Shown here one piece after another: positions 1 through 12,764 of a DNA stretch of 64,000 nucleotides. Within the stretch, counting starts at the first letter, position 1. Each line of letters opens with the position of its first letter. Origin of the DNA: Craterostigma plantagineum (lineage: Eukaryota; Streptophyta; Magnoliopsida; Lamiales; Linderniaceae); the NCBI GenBank assembly GCA_027422505.1, contig JAPQWV010001618.1:1-64000 (forward strand). The letters are read 5' to 3'. The position numbers and the translations under genes were made by a program. A model generated the notes under the pieces. It was given only the letters and a program-made list of their open reading frames with translations, did not search any database and was not told the origin of the DNA.

Positions 1-634
1 ACCGTTGACAGGAGATTCGTTCAAGCTGCACAAGCTTCTTCTCATAAGGTATTCCTTGAAGATATATACATGTCGTGATATACCCTTTTGATAACACTCT
101 GATATATACCGCAAGTGAAGTGGACAGAGGAAAGAAAAGCTGAAGCAAGAACTTATCATCACCGATATGCCTTCTCAATATTCTTACATCATAATGTTAA
201 TGTAAGGGAGAGGTAAGCCTAAAGGCTAGAGTATGATATTGTCTAATTTAAAGACTTGGGCAGCACACCTCAGATAGATGGTCGGAGCTAGCCATGTCCT
301 TCGATCAAAATTTGATTTGCTGTATACTCGCTCGTAATTGAATTGTTTCATCCAAACCAAACAGTCTTCTTGGCGGGAATAAATGACATTTTATTATTAT
401 TTATTGATTTATTTAAATTTTGATCTCAAATGAAAATCCTTAATGGGCATATTCGGACTCAATATTCTTCTTCGGCTAATTTGGGTCCAATATCAGAGTT
501 GGTCCATTTAAGTCGCGGGCCGCTAACGTGGATGCCAATCAACATTATAAAACGGATAGATTCCACAAAAAAAGTAGCGCGCAAATTTCAGACTCCCCCT
601 CTTCCGTTCCGATACAACTCCACCTCAGAAGAAA
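1..634. other. 5' flank without a supported gene
   Basis: AT-rich sequence in front of the first gene. I see no reading frame with a recognisable domain. The first ~200 bases could be the end of an upstream gene (an open stretch followed by a GT), but nothing identifies it. The last ~200 bases presumably hold the promoter and 5' UTR of the gene starting at 635. Confidence 0.4.
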
Positions 635-1900
635 ATGACGTCATCACCACCGTCTGCCGCCGAGTCTCAGCTCGCCGCTGTCATTTGCGGTAACGATCTA
701 CACACGCTCACGCGTACATAGATATTTTCTGTATTTCAGTTAGTCGGTAAGGATGTTTAGCAGGATTTTGGTGATGCTTATAGCAATCAGTAGAGCCAGA
801 AAAGTATCGTGTTGATCTAGTTCTGTTCTCCGTTATGTTTGGCGCATTTTTTTTTGTGCTTCATGTTTTCTTAATTTAGAAGAGTTTGCACATAGTCTGG
901 CTTCCGAGGTTTTTAGATGTTTACTTTTCTGAATGTGCGTAAACCATTTTCCAATGCTTTTGAAGTCAACAATGACGATTTCCAGAGGGACGAAAGTATC
1001 TGAAGCTTTCTAGTTGTTCGATTTTGTCTATAATCTCAAGCATCGGTTGTTGAGAATGATGGACCTCAATCTCGTGGATTGAAATTCCTGTTAGATTAGA
1101 ATATCCTATAAATAAATTCCATTAGTAACTCTTGCACGTGGTCTAAACTCAACTTCTACTGTGAGTTTGTGGCACTAATAGTAATACAGGTTTCTGAACT
1201 CTGAAATAGCGTACTCGTTGTTGAAAGTCCGTCTATTAGGTAGAATATGTTCTGGCATCTTCATCCAAAAATTGCAGTTCAGCATTTTTTATGTCCTGCG
1301 CTCTGTGATTTTGTTACAAAGTGGCAGCTACAGTTTTTATATGATTTTTTTCCTCATCGAATGTTTCCAAGTTAATTATGGTAATACCTTGTCAAATGAT
1401 AATGCAGATCTTTCCAGAACGTACAAGCAGCAATGGAAAACATGCTGAAGGTCGTAAGGTGAGTGTAAGGCTATAATTTTCAACGAAGATATAAATTTCA
1501 TGAAGTCCGTTCCTATAGAACCCCTTGACATGAACTCTCATTTATCCATGCATGCCTATTATATTTCATCAATGACTATTATTTGAAGAATCTTTATCGT
1601 ATTCTCACCATCATAATTCATAACTGGGTCTTGGATTTTTTTACATGGTTATATTTTTTTCTTACAACCATATGAACAAGCATGAATTTTGTTGTCAACT
1701 ATTACATTATAATTAACTTATTTTCTCATGTAGTGAAATTGACCAGAACTGTTCTGGTATAATAGAAGACATGGAGAAGTCAAAAGACACTGCAGTTATG
1801 AGAAAAATCACTTTAGAAGAGGAGAGGAGATCATTTCCATAAAGCCACTTTTGCAGTTCTTGATATGCTTAATAGTTCCCACACCAGCCAAATGTCTAAG
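635..1900 (+). CDS. Unrecognised small coiled-coil protein, 5' exons only
   Basis: Three exons are visible: 635-689 (start MTSSPPSAAESQLAAVIC, donor GT), 1408-1458 (encodes NVQAAMENMLKVVR) and 1734-1900 (SEIDQNCSGIIEDMEKSKDT, then AVLDMLNSSHTSQMSK). The product is hydrophilic, charged and helical, so a coiled coil is likely. Two single-base shifts break the frame. One is near 1414, where one extra C would join exon 1 to exon 2 in frame. The other is near 1838, where reading moves from an ERRS stretch to FHKATFAVLD. It resembles short plant coiled-coil proteins of unknown function, but I cannot name the family. The 3' exon was not found; only ~150 bases separate the last exon from the end of the opposite-strand channel gene, so it may be cut short or end there. 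Confidence 0.5.
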
Positions 1901-2047
1901 GTATGCATTTTTCACTAAACCTGAAATTACAACACATTTTTTTTTCATACTAAGCTGCAAGCATCCCCTTTTCTTCGATGCATGTATTTAGTAAACTGTG
2001 TCAGTTATCAAACTTCCCCAATAGGCATACCCTATGCATCAATATCA

Positions 2048-5000
2048 TTAAACGATGTATAGGTGATCATTATCTCTTAAAACACGTATGTCTTCTACTT
2101 CAGAACCATCGGCCATGAGAACAGTGGTCCCCTCTTTTCCTTAGCTTTTTTTCTGTATTCACCAGCAGAGAGTGTATAACTCATATTTTGCTCGTATGCA
2201 CTATCCTATATGTTCTGGTACCGTTGGTGACTAAAAATTTAAGTTGCTTTACATTTTTAGGATCGATATCAACCGTACATGTTCCTTCATTTTTATCATG
2301 ATAAAAGAAATTTCTTACCTGCTAAGGAGAGAAGTTCGTCCATAGAATCAGGAAGATGGGCAAGTTTTCCCTCATTTTGTTCTGTTTGTTTGAGATCTGG
2401 ATGATGTCCGTGGAGCACCACTCTTATGGGAGCCATATTTGTGGTGGAAACAATTGGATGCCCTGCATAAACCGACAGCAGCTTGCATTTAGAATATTAT
2501 CCAATGATGAAACTAGTTTATGTGGGGTGGTGATGGATGGTGCTCACTGCTTTGTCCTTGGCGTCGTGTCTCATCTTCATCCTGGCCTTCCTGTATAGGT
2601 CGATCCACCTGTTTGACAACTATCCATCGTAAGTGTTTTTAAGGTCAACTACAGAGTCAAGAGTTTCCCTTTGTAACCTAGACGTCTGTTAGTGGGAAAG
2701 GAAAAAAAAAAGGGAAGTACCTGAACATTTGATTCTCCTAGTAAACTCGGCTACAACCGGCATCTCATCTAGCTCCTCTTTCTTTAAGCCTTGCAAATGC
2801 TGAGATATACATAGCTCTAATCATTAGTGTTAATGAAACAATGAAGGGGGCTGGCACTAGTGCTATATGATTCTGACCTGAAGAAAATTCGACATGATTA
2901 TCTTTCCATCTTCAGTAAGTGGCTCCACCAATTGTTTGAAATGGTTGTGACTAATCCTGATGACCTGAGAAAGTCTCTTTGTCCTCACCGTGAAAGGCGG
3001 GGAAAACATTGAAGATGACCCCAATTTCTCCAAACATTTCTGGAGACCCTAATTTGGTCAAGAACTGGAAAAATACACCCCATCAGCATTTATTTTGCTA
3101 CAAATCTGATCAGCATAAGCTTAGTTTAGGCAACTCCTATCCTACTGATTCCGTTCTGGATATATGTATTTCCAGTGGAATCCTAGAAAATCGAGAGCTT
3201 TATGTGTGTCCTGAATTCTAATGAGAGACTAGTTATCTTCCTTTGTGTTTTACGTGCATAGTGATTTATGCTATTGTGCGCATTACTAAAGCACTTAAAG
3301 GTGTTTTGCATGACACTTATTAATCTTGCAGGAAGATGATTAAACCAAGGTGCATAGTGTATCTGGAACAAGATGGCTCCTCAGACAGCTACTTAATCTT
3401 TTCTCAGTTATATGTTAAAAATTTCGCAAAAATAAGACGTACCTTCTCTATTCCATTTTGGCTTGTTAGGACGTCCTGCAAGTTTAGAAAACGTGAAAAT
3501 TTGCTTGTACGCATAATAATTGATTTGAAGCAATTGCATCGTTTGTACCACTGCTCCTGACACTATTATGTAGAAATCTGTGATATCTCGTTTTGTATGA
3601 TAATATCTACTTTCGGTGGATAATACTCTGCCTTCATCTCCGGAACCTGCAAGAAGCAACAGTCTGCCACGGCGGTCCTAAGATATGATTCAAATTGGAA
3701 AAGAAAAATGACTATACCAGCTGGACAATAAAGTCTTGGGAGACTCCTTTTAAAAGGTAGCTGTTTTCTACTATGGAACGAAAGAGATACTGTGCAATGC
3801 TAGATCTGATTGCCTTCGGTACGTCTTCAAGTACTTCTTCTTGCTGAAGCTCTGCTGTCTTAAACTTGAGAGTCACATGTGCTAGCATTTGCTCCTTCAA
3901 GTTTTCTGGAAGTCTATTCTTGCTTGCATATCTCAGGATCTCGTGGATTGCATCTCTCTTCATCCACAATGACGACAGATAATTAAATAATTTTTTAGGC
4001 GACTGTTTTTGTTTTTTCATTATTTTGTTTCTTACTTACCATGGCAAATGTTCGAGCAGAACTGTGACAACGAGCGTGGTCATGTTTCCAATCAAGTAAG
4101 CGGTGAGACCGATGTTGAAGAACATGTAGAAGATGGAGAATAGCTTCTCCCCTGTGTTTACAGCATGCAGGTCGCCGTAGCCAGTCGTCGTCAAAGTGAC
4201 TATTGCCCAGTACATGCTGTAAGTATAACCCAACCATACGCTTCTTCTTTAAAGTTGGGCACTTGAGTCCCAATCCATGTGTCGTCCGACACTTTGTAGT
4301 GTATTGCGAGCCAGAAGTAGAAGCAACCCGCCATGTGTATGGCAAACAGCGTCACCTGCCGTCATTGAAAATAAAAATTGCTGTCCCAGTTACTACCGCA
4401 GAAATGAAAGTGGGACATTTGATACTTACACAGATCAATTGCAGTATCTTGTCCAGAAGTAGCTGAAGCGAGTGTCTTTCTCTAACCTGATCAAAGTCGC
4501 TTATGAATACGGCTGATTTTTTTTGTGATTGTTCAGGACGACACAACTGGTTAAACCTAACCTACCTGGAGAAGAATTCGCTGACACGCCTGAGCCTCCA
4601 AAGTCTTAGCAAGTTGAGCAGACCAAAGACGCGCGGTGGTTCTCCTCCCGTGAAGATCATGTATATGGTTTGGAATGGCAAAGTTGAGGCAACATCCATG
4701 GGGAACCATAGGTGCGACATGTACCTAATCAGCACGTCGTGGTGATACACCGTAAGTCATTAAATTACATATTCTCTTGGGTATCTTAACCAGTGGTTGA
4801 GATGGAAATATCACCGCATGGCTATTTTCTTGTGATCATCAACAAGCAAATAGGTGGACTTGTCCAGTATGCCACGAAGAAGGTGAGGATGATGTCAATG
4901 CCGAAGAAGCATCGACCACCAAATCAACAGGCATGAGCGATTTCGAGGTCTTGGTGAACGCGAGCTCGAACGGAGAGGACCATGCTGAGTACACCACCAG

Positions 5001-5560
5001 CACCACAAGAAAGGTTTGCCACCATCTGAAATAATATCAATTCTTTACATGAATCTGTTCATAAATCACCCACCAATACAAAATTATTACATACACTTGT
5101 TTATTGGTGGATTCTTAGGTGGTGCCAAAAGTCAAGATCTGCCAAATATTTTTTTTCCTTTTAGTTTTAATAAGATGATGCTAATTACTTCCTCTTGAAT
5201 CGAATGTGGGCGCTATGAAAATAATTAATCCAAAGCCTCACTAGTGAAGAGAGTAGCTAAAAGGCAGTTTCCCTGGACGAAAAGTTTGAGGAAAACCACC
5301 GTTTGGTGTGGTGAATATGCAAGTACTAGGTACGTACCTATATCTTCTGTCATATGGTGCAATAACAGATCTTTTCAAGCTGACAGAGTTTTCACCCACG
5401 ACCGTGCCAAACGCAGGCAACAAACTGCTGGAAATCGACGCCAAGTCCTTATCTCGCCACTCGAATGTCTTCGATAGCTAAGCAAAGGCATCGGAGACCT
5501 CGTTTCTGACGGTGATCTTCCATCTGCTGCTGATACAGTAGGAGGAGGAGGAAGTACCAT
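2048..5560 (-). CDS. KAT3: Shaker-type K+ channel subunit, KAT3/KC1 type
   Basis: Ten exons can be placed on the minus strand: 5560-5338, 5025-4815, 4724-4566, 4486-4430, 4355-4040, 3957-3718, 3646-3549, ~3077-2878, 2608-2319 and 2152-2048. The N-terminus has [10 protein letters not shown] and [12 protein letters not shown], typical of KC1. S3-S4 contains [12 protein letters not shown] and [14 protein letters not shown]. The pore reads [14 protein letters not shown]. The C-linker has [10 protein letters not shown] and [15 protein letters not shown]. The cyclic-nucleotide-binding-like domain includes FYIIVSG and GEIGVIFN. The end has [12 protein letters not shown] and MADG, and stops after DNDHLYIV. 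There are no ankyrin repeats, as expected for KAT3. In Arabidopsis this subunit is silent alone and tunes AKT1/KAT1 inward K+ channels at the plasma membrane. Frame shifts of one base occur in exons 1, 2, 4, 5, 7 and 8. The exon between 3549 and 3077 is incompletely resolved. Confidence 0.9.
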
Positions 5561-6347
5561 TCTAATTTTCTGCTAATTATTATTTTTTCCCCGTATTTTC
5601 TGCCTTGTGATGACTGATGACGAAATAAGGAGCCGAGCATATAGGTTTCGTCCGTTTTGCTGTGTGATATCTATCTATTTGCTGACTTGATTTTCTATCT
5701 ACATATATGCACGTCATTGGTTTGGTTATTCTAAAATAGAGTAGGGCACACACGATCACACACTGAACAGTTTACTTATTGTTTAATTATTTGGATGATA
5801 ACGTAGTTTATGCAATGCAAATGCATGCGCATGTTGACTTACTACCAGATTACACATAAAATGACTATTGCATCTGTCCGTCTGTATACTATATTAATTA
5901 TAATAACAGTAATATGCGGCACGGATTGATTAATGGACTTCGAACGCCTCGAAGGTTAAAGGTCACGCAACGCATGCATTTATTGCCTGTACGCAGGCGT
6001 AATGGTGCTCGATTTTCTTTTTTGCGAAAAAAATTTCATAAAGACTAATTGTTGCTTATTAAATAAAACGCGTAGAATGTGGCAGGAATCAAGTTGACTT
6101 CCTTGCTTACAAGCGAAATTAAATGAATGGAGCCGACTTCCATTTTTCTGATCTTACAATCAGCTGACTTTCCGAATTTAGTTTATAAACATCACCATCC
6201 AATAATTTTTGCTAAAATGCAACTAGTTGATGAGTATATGAATGATTTATATTAGAACAATATCAATAGAAATATGGGCCGTGGTGGTCCAGTAATTATG
6301 AGGGCTGGGCTTGGGTCCAATATGGGCATTACCTTCGCTAGAAAGCT
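5561..6347. promoter_or_regulatory. Shared upstream region of KAT3 (-) and RBL11 (+)
   Basis: About 0.8 kb separates two head-to-head genes, so both promoters lie here. TGGGCC (6275-6280) and TGGGCT (6306-6311) sit 40-75 bp in front of the rhomboid start. They match plant site II elements (TGGGCC/T), which are common upstream of genes for organelle-targeted proteins. The rest is AT-rich with no gene. The site II assignment is motif matching only. Confidence 0.4.
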
Positions 6348-8039
6348 TTGGACGGAGCAGAACGGAAATTGTCTAATTCGTCGTGTACAATGCAGCAGCT
6401 TCAGGTCAAGTCTAAGCTGAAGCAGATACAGTTCGTCTCAGAGCTTCACAGTTTCCATGGAGTTTCGCCTTATCCTATCAACTTCTTGCCCATGGCCGTT
6501 GCCTTTTCGCCTCCCTCTAAACTCGGCAGCAATGTTTCCTTGATGTCATCGTCATCAAATCTTATTAAGCGTGGAGTGTGGACCTGCAAGGGGAAAAGAA
6601 ACCTCTGGAGGTCAGTTTCTTCGATCTCCCTCTTTCATTTCGTCATGATTTTATATTATATGTATATTCGTCAATAAGCTGCTGTTTGTATGACGACCTC
6701 TTATGGTTTGGAACTTTGATTGTATTTGTATTCTACTTAGACATTCTATCGCCGCTTGAAATTGGGAAGCCAGCTGACAAATTTCAGAAGCCACAAAAGC
6801 GTGTCAATGGGATATTCTTTATTCTGCTGATCAATTTCGGCATCTATTTGCCGATCATGTGTTCCAGGTCTTGAAATGGATGATGGCTTTCTAATACAAA
6901 CAAACTCGCTTGCTTTTGTTTCATAAAGCTGATTCTTAGCTTACGCATGATTTAATATTTTCTGTACGATGCATACATGATTGTGCAATTACCTCATTTT
7001 TGGCAGGTGCCTTGGGTTAAAGAACTGTATCTATATCACAATCGACCCGCTTGGTATCAGTTTATAACTGCAACATTTTGTCATTTTAACTGGTGAGGCC
7101 TCTTTTTTTTTTATATAGAAGGCGTTTGTCTTATCTGTGGGATTTTCAGCAATTAAGTATTTTGCTCGCAGGAACCATCTATCGAGCAATCTCTTCTTCT
7201 TGTATATATTCGGTAAGGAGTTTCACGTTCTTTTTGCAATGATTCCCGAGTGTCCATGTTGAATTTAGTAAAGGAGAGGTTCTATATGATACCTTCTTGG
7301 GTGCTACAGGGAACTAGTTGAAGAAGAAGAAGGAAACCTTGCCCTTTGGCTTTCTTACATCTTGACAGGTGCTGGTGCAAATCTTGTTTCATGGTTAGTT
7401 CTTCGAGAAACGCTGTTTCGATCGGAGCTTCCGGCGCTGTTTTCGGACTGTTTGCAGTTAGCGTGCTCGTCAAGGTGAGGTGATTAGGGAAAATTCTTCT
7501 TTTCCCTTTGGACTGTCTCTTTATAGGTTCACTTTTGATTTTTAATCATGCCATGCTTACGGGACATGGGCTGACATAAGCTAATCTCGCTCACAATTGT
7601 TGAGTTACATCAATCTAATATTTTTCGACCCACCCCACAGATGTCTTGGGATTGGAGGAAGATACTCGAAGTTCTAATACTCGGACAGTTTGTTTTGTTG
7701 AAAGGTATATCTTGCTACCATTTTCACTACTTTCTGTCTTCAAGATAAAGCTGTGCCTCGCTGAATATGATAACTCCATGTAGCAAACGCAAATCCTCCC
7801 AAAACCGTTGGTTCTTTCAGTGACTATATGATATATTGGCTGGGTACTTATGTTATGGCCTGTGTGTGTGTATAGGTGATGGAAGCAGCTCAAGCTTCGG
7901 TGAGCGTAGGCAATGGTGGTGTGGCTACGCATTGCAGAGTGTAAATCACATAGCACATCTATCAGGTGCCCTCATTGGTGTTGTTCTAATATGGCTCCTT
8001 AGTAGTATTCCTTCAACACATACTGATGATGACAAATAA
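6348..8039 (+). CDS. RBL11: Rhomboid-like protein 11, chloroplast
   Basis: Seven exons: 6348-6610, 6741-6867, 7007-7092, 7172-7212, 7310-7474, 7641-7704 and 7876-8039. The Ser-rich N-terminus looks like a chloroplast transit peptide. The start may be the Met at 6348, or the one at ~6390 (MQQLQVKSKLK). Rhomboid core features are KRVNGIFFILLINFGIYL, NHLSSNLFFLYIFGK, VEEEEGNLALWLSY, GASGAVFGLF with the catalytic Ser, MSWDWRKILEVLILGQF and VNHIAHLSGALIGVVL with the catalytic His. RBL11 is an inner-envelope plastid rhomboid in Arabidopsis. Single-base losses shift the frame in exon 1, at the end of exon 2 (a lost G in TTGCC near 6850), in exon 3 and in exon 5. The last exon ends STHTDDDK and stop. 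Confidence 0.88.
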
Positions 8040-10092
8040 CTATAATCTAATGGAGAGAAGAGAGAGGGCGCTTGTATTGCTATTATGTATCATATCATCC
8101 ATCCTTTCAGGAAAAGGATTGTTCGAATGGATAACGTGGTATCTCAATCAAAGAATCCGAGAAAAACACAATCGTACGAATTGTCCATTATTAGCTACGC
8201 TATTTGCCTTCGAACTGTCCTTAGAAAAAGGAAGTAAAACTATCGCACGCGTTCCATGTGTATGCATCACTACAAAATTGGATCGCTTCCACATTTCAAA
8301 CAACAAAAGGAGAAGCATTGATACGATTGATTACGAATAAATGAATGACCTATTTTACTACAAAAACATATTTTCTAGAAAATTAAATAAAATAAAATAG
8401 CGCACGAATGAAATAGTTGACTAACACTTTCAAGAAAAACAAAAAAAAAAAAAGTCGAATTAACTATCCAGCTTTACCTTATTAGCTAGCCATTAATCAG
8501 TGGAGTGAAGGAGGAGCCAAACAGTCTCAAGGTTGTTATCAAGTTTTAATATGATCGAATGTGTCTCGTAGTGTTTAAAGCCCAGAAAGAGAAAAGGCTT
8601 CAAAGGAGGGAATTTAAAAAGAAAAACAATAAAAAGTCTGCTTTTTGTTACTTCTCTAAAAATGTTGGATTCTTTCATAGTGTTTGTTGCCGCAGGAAGT
8701 CTTCTTATCTGACGAATGTTTAAGAATTCAATCAATTAATTATAAGGATATGATTTATATTAGTATCTAAACTAAAACTAAACAAATGAAGAGAGGACAA
8801 CTGCTTCAAAGCATAATATTTCTCTAAACTTGGCCATTGGACTCATTTCTTAGTTTCTTACAAATCGTGTTCTTTCCTTATCAGATATTATAGCAGTCCA
8901 CCAACACAAGCATAAGCATGTCATAGTTTAGAAGACTACGTTGGCAGGTGGGTAGTTTTGTAGTAGCTATTTATCGCCCAACAATGATTGTGTTCGCAAT
9001 CAAGTTGAGGATTAAATTCACTAATTCTACAACCAAAACAAGAAAAAAGAAAAAGACTAGGAACAATGAAATATACATTATAAACGTTATATTACTTGTA
9101 AAATCACTTATTCTCAACCGTTTCATGTTTTAAATAATACAATCGTTGTATGCACTGCATCTCGTTAGGCAAAACAATTGAGAATGTTCATCGAATACGG
9201 GAAAAGCTAACGGTTGTCCATTTATTTCCAGATAGAAGTATATTTTTATTTTTCAGTTAATTGGGCAACAACTTGGGTCGTCTCATCTCATCAACCACCA
9301 TTATTTGTCAAATATATAAATAGCATTGTTGCAGTCATAATTATATAGGCACCACCCTCAGTTTTCTATGTGATTTGGTATCTTAGTGTAGTTGTATTCT
9401 GGGAAAGCTCACACATCATGAACTTTTTCCTCTTCCCATTATTCCTCTATACAAACTTGATATAATCCCAAGATTTAATCACGTTACTACATTATTTCGA
9501 GCACACTTCCGCCTACCCTTCGACGCTAGCCATTTCTTTATGAAGCTGTGACGATTGCTGGTTTTTTCATTGCAATTTGAGATAGATTCAGTTCATACAG
9601 GTGAAGGGCCCGTATCTTGCTGGCATAAAGTGAGGTAATTAGTTTCACTATGATAGATTTCTTATTTGGTTACTTGAGCTCAAATCATGTTCTTTGTAGG
9701 TATGAATCTGAGTTTCTTGAGCACTTGATAATTGGGTTCTACGAAAGTTCACATTTTTAGCTTGAAATTGTATATTGGTGAAGATATCTTGAGATTCTTA
9801 GCTCATGGTTGCTCTTCTTGATATGGTCTGCAATTTTGGAGAGCAGAATACTTCCATCCATCAGCAGAACAAAGTTTTTCTTCTTTGAATAAATGGCCTG
9901 AGGAATTTAGTTGCCAACAGAAAAGGAGAGAAAAGGCGAGGAATCTATGTATTTGACTGCTGCTGATTAGTTGGGGATCAATTGGGTTTCATTTTCTAGT
10001 AAATGCTTGGGCAGAGTATGCCTTGTATACTTGTTGAAAATTGCCAAACATCTGTGTGGGGGTGATATTGGATACCTTGTTTATTTAGTATA
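8040..10092. other. Intergenic; 3' UTR of RBL11 and upstream region of IRX9H
   Basis: No coding signal was recognised. The last ~700 bases contain GT/AG-like junctions compatible with a 5' UTR intron of the next gene, but this cannot be proved here. The 8.1-9.3 kb part is plain AT-rich sequence with small homopolymer runs. Confidence 0.4.
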
Positions 10093-11614
10093 ATGGCATC
10101 GATTCGAAGAACATTATCTCCCGTGCCTAGACCTGGAACATTACCAACCGGCGAAGCTGTTCAAGTAGCATCATCACCTTTATCGAGATCTTCATCGAAC
10201 AATCAGAATAATCTGCCCATAGTAGTGGTGCCTTGCCTCTTCACTTGGTTTCTTAGACTACACACTGTACAAGGCCCAAAGTCTCATCCTCGGCACATTC
10301 TCAACGCGATCTTCGCGCGCCCGTTCGATAGATCGAAAGTAAAGTCACAGTCTTCTTGGAGAAGGTCAACTCTGCATTTCCTGCATGTTTCATGGTTGGT
10401 GTTTTTCTAGGTTCACCCCATTCGTTTCTCTGAGCTTATCTGCTAACTTCACACCCAATAACAGACAGCAAGCCTTCGACTTTGGGGTTCAGAAAAACAA
10501 GATCGACGGGTTTTCTTCTTCCAGTGAGAGTTCTGCTTCGGAGCCTCACCTGGTGAATTTCGAACTCAAAGAAGGAATCATCAGTAACCATTCGGTTTCA
10601 GACAGCCTATTCGGTGAAGATTCCAACACTTCGTTGTCTTTCAACAAGCTTCTGATAGTTGTGACACCAACTCGGGCTAAGCCTCTACAGACTAATTACC
10701 TAACTCGTCTGGCCCATACGTTGAGATTGGTTCCACCGCCTCTTTTGGGATAGTCGTGGAGATGAATTCTCTGTCGACGCAAACAGCTGACTTGCTGAGA
10801 GGCAGTGGTGTCATGTACAGGCATCTTGTGTGTGCTACTTCGAAGAACTTGTCCACCGAGGCGACGAACAAGAATGCGATGATGAGGAACGTAGCTCTCT
10901 CCACATCGAAACTCATCGCCTCGATGGGATTCTTTATTTTGCGGATGATGATGGGGTTTTCTCCTCTGAGCTTTTTCAGCAAATGAGGCAGATAAGGTAC
11001 TTGTATTGTATTACTACACAACAACATTCTTACATCCCACATCTTTCTTTTCGCACTGATCAAGTCTCATCTCAGCTCGTTTTTTTTTGTTCATGTGAAA
11101 TCTTAATGTCGCTGTTATTATGTGCAGTCGGTTTGGGACGTGGCCTGTGGCTGAGCTTGCTGAGAACCAAGGCAAGCCTTATTACAGGACCGATTTGTAA
11201 TGGTACTGAAGTGATAGGATGGCACTTAGCTGACATGGACAAACGAAATCGAAGGTTTCATGCTGAAATGTCAGGATTTGCATTCACAGCAGCATTATTT
11301 GGGACACACAGAGATGGCACCCGACCTACACTCGAAGCCATAAGGCAGATTGTTGCAGTCAAGGAAGACTTACAAGTAAGGAACCAATCCTTTTTTTTAT
11401 CCATCAAGAAATGCATGTAATAAAAACTGTGTATTACAACACCCTATTGCAGGCGAGTGCATTCATCGAGCAGATAGTGGAGGATGAAAGTCAAATGGAA
11501 TGCTTAGCCATGAACGGCTCTACGGTCATGACGTGGCATCATGCAACAGACTTGAGTTCGTATCCTGGCGATTGGTCGACGAGTTATAATAGCTTAGGCT
11601 CTTTTTTCCGCTAG
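10093..11614 (+). CDS. IRX9H: GT43 xylan glycosyltransferase, IRX9H type
   Basis: Three exons: 10093-10996, 11128-11375 and 11453-11614. The start MASIRRTLSPVPRPGT matches the conserved N-terminus of IRX9H/I9H. A short cytosolic tail, a signal anchor (around 10385-10450) and a luminal GT43 domain follow. GT43 motifs visible: KLLIVVTPTRA, AHTLRLVPPPLLWIVVEMN, GVMYRHLVC, HRLDGILYFADDD with the metal-binding Asp triplet, FGTWPVAELAENQ, GPICNGTEVIGWH, RRFHAEMSGFAF and FIEQIVEDESQMEC. The family acts in the Golgi on the beta-1,4-xylan backbone of secondary and primary walls. The frame is broken several times by single-base shifts (near 10230, 10420, 10670, 10750, 10850 and 11190). The C-terminal residues after VMTWHH diverge from the family and may reflect another shift. 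Confidence 0.88.
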
Positions 11615-12764
11615 CGTGAAGAGTTTGCAGCTTTGTTCCATTTTTTTTCTTCTTCTTTTGCTTGCCCTGTTTCAGCAAGAACATGGATTATGAATGAATT
11701 TGGTAGCATTCTTTTTAATTTTTATCCCGTAAACTCTCTCTCTGTTCTTGGAGAGATGTTCTGATTCCTTTTTTTTTTTGTGATTATCGCTGGATTAGAC
11801 GTAATGAAAGCATGAGAAGTACGCCACTCGTGTTAGTTGCATAGAATTTTGTAATAACCAAACTTAATCTCCAGACACAAATCTCAATTAAAAAACAGAG
11901 TATGATCATTACACACTCCACTGCACGTATCGAATCAGACAAAAGCTAAGCTAATCACTGTTGTTTTTTTAAAAGCCCAGTTTCATGGTAAAAGCCGCCA
12001 TAGATGGCTGCCGAGTCTAATACAGATTATGAAAATTTAGACTTACAAATTACCTTTTCTTGAATTATCTGAAACTGATAAAAGCTTTTCCCTTTACTGT
12101 GACAAGTCGATGCTGGAAAACCGGGAAAAAACGTATTAACTTTATGAAAAAGAGAATCTTAAAGGGACAAAAGATCTCCACTAAACTCCAACACCTTAAC
12201 ACACTTTGACAATAAAAAATACAGCTTTGATTGGTGAGCTCAGAAAATGATATCCAAGTGATCAAATACACTTGAAATGGACAAGATAATGGAGGACGAA
12301 GGGTCCCTTATATTTTTCTTTGGAGAAAACAGTGTTAATGGAGATAAAAAGATGCCTAGTAATAATGAACTCGGCCGCTGAGAAAAAGACAGTCCTTAGC
12401 CTTTTAATGATCGCTAAGGCTTAAGAAAAAGACACTGAGCTTGGAGGCACTTTATTCATGTTGTTCTTCTCAATATATCGCAAAATGGAATCTTTACTTT
12501 CCTTTTTATTTAAGATTTTATTCTATTTCAAGCAAATGATTACATCTCCACGATGATACATCAATAAATACACGTCGCCTTTGGAGCTCATGTTATAATC
12601 AGAATTGAGTGCACTTGAACCACAACATAGAGTGCAAGAGTAAGTAAATGCCAAAACGTATGCACACATTGTATCATTTCAACCAGTGATATAAAGGACA
12701 TCATTTAATACTTACATTGACTTCCTTCTCTTGTTAAGTGTCTTGTGGTGGAAAGAAATCTCGT
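11615..12764. other. Intergenic
   Basis: 3' UTR of the GT43 gene followed by AT-rich sequence. No domain-bearing reading frame and no terminal repeats of a mobile element were recognised. Confidence 0.4.

Noticed and set aside
2356..2598. 80-codon + strand frame in the 3' part of the channel locus
   Set aside because: The minus strand here encodes the KAT3 C-terminal exon ([22 protein letters not shown]), so the + frame is a shadow.
10692..11063. 123-codon minus-strand open frame
   Set aside because: It is the antisense shadow of the conserved GT43 catalytic region.
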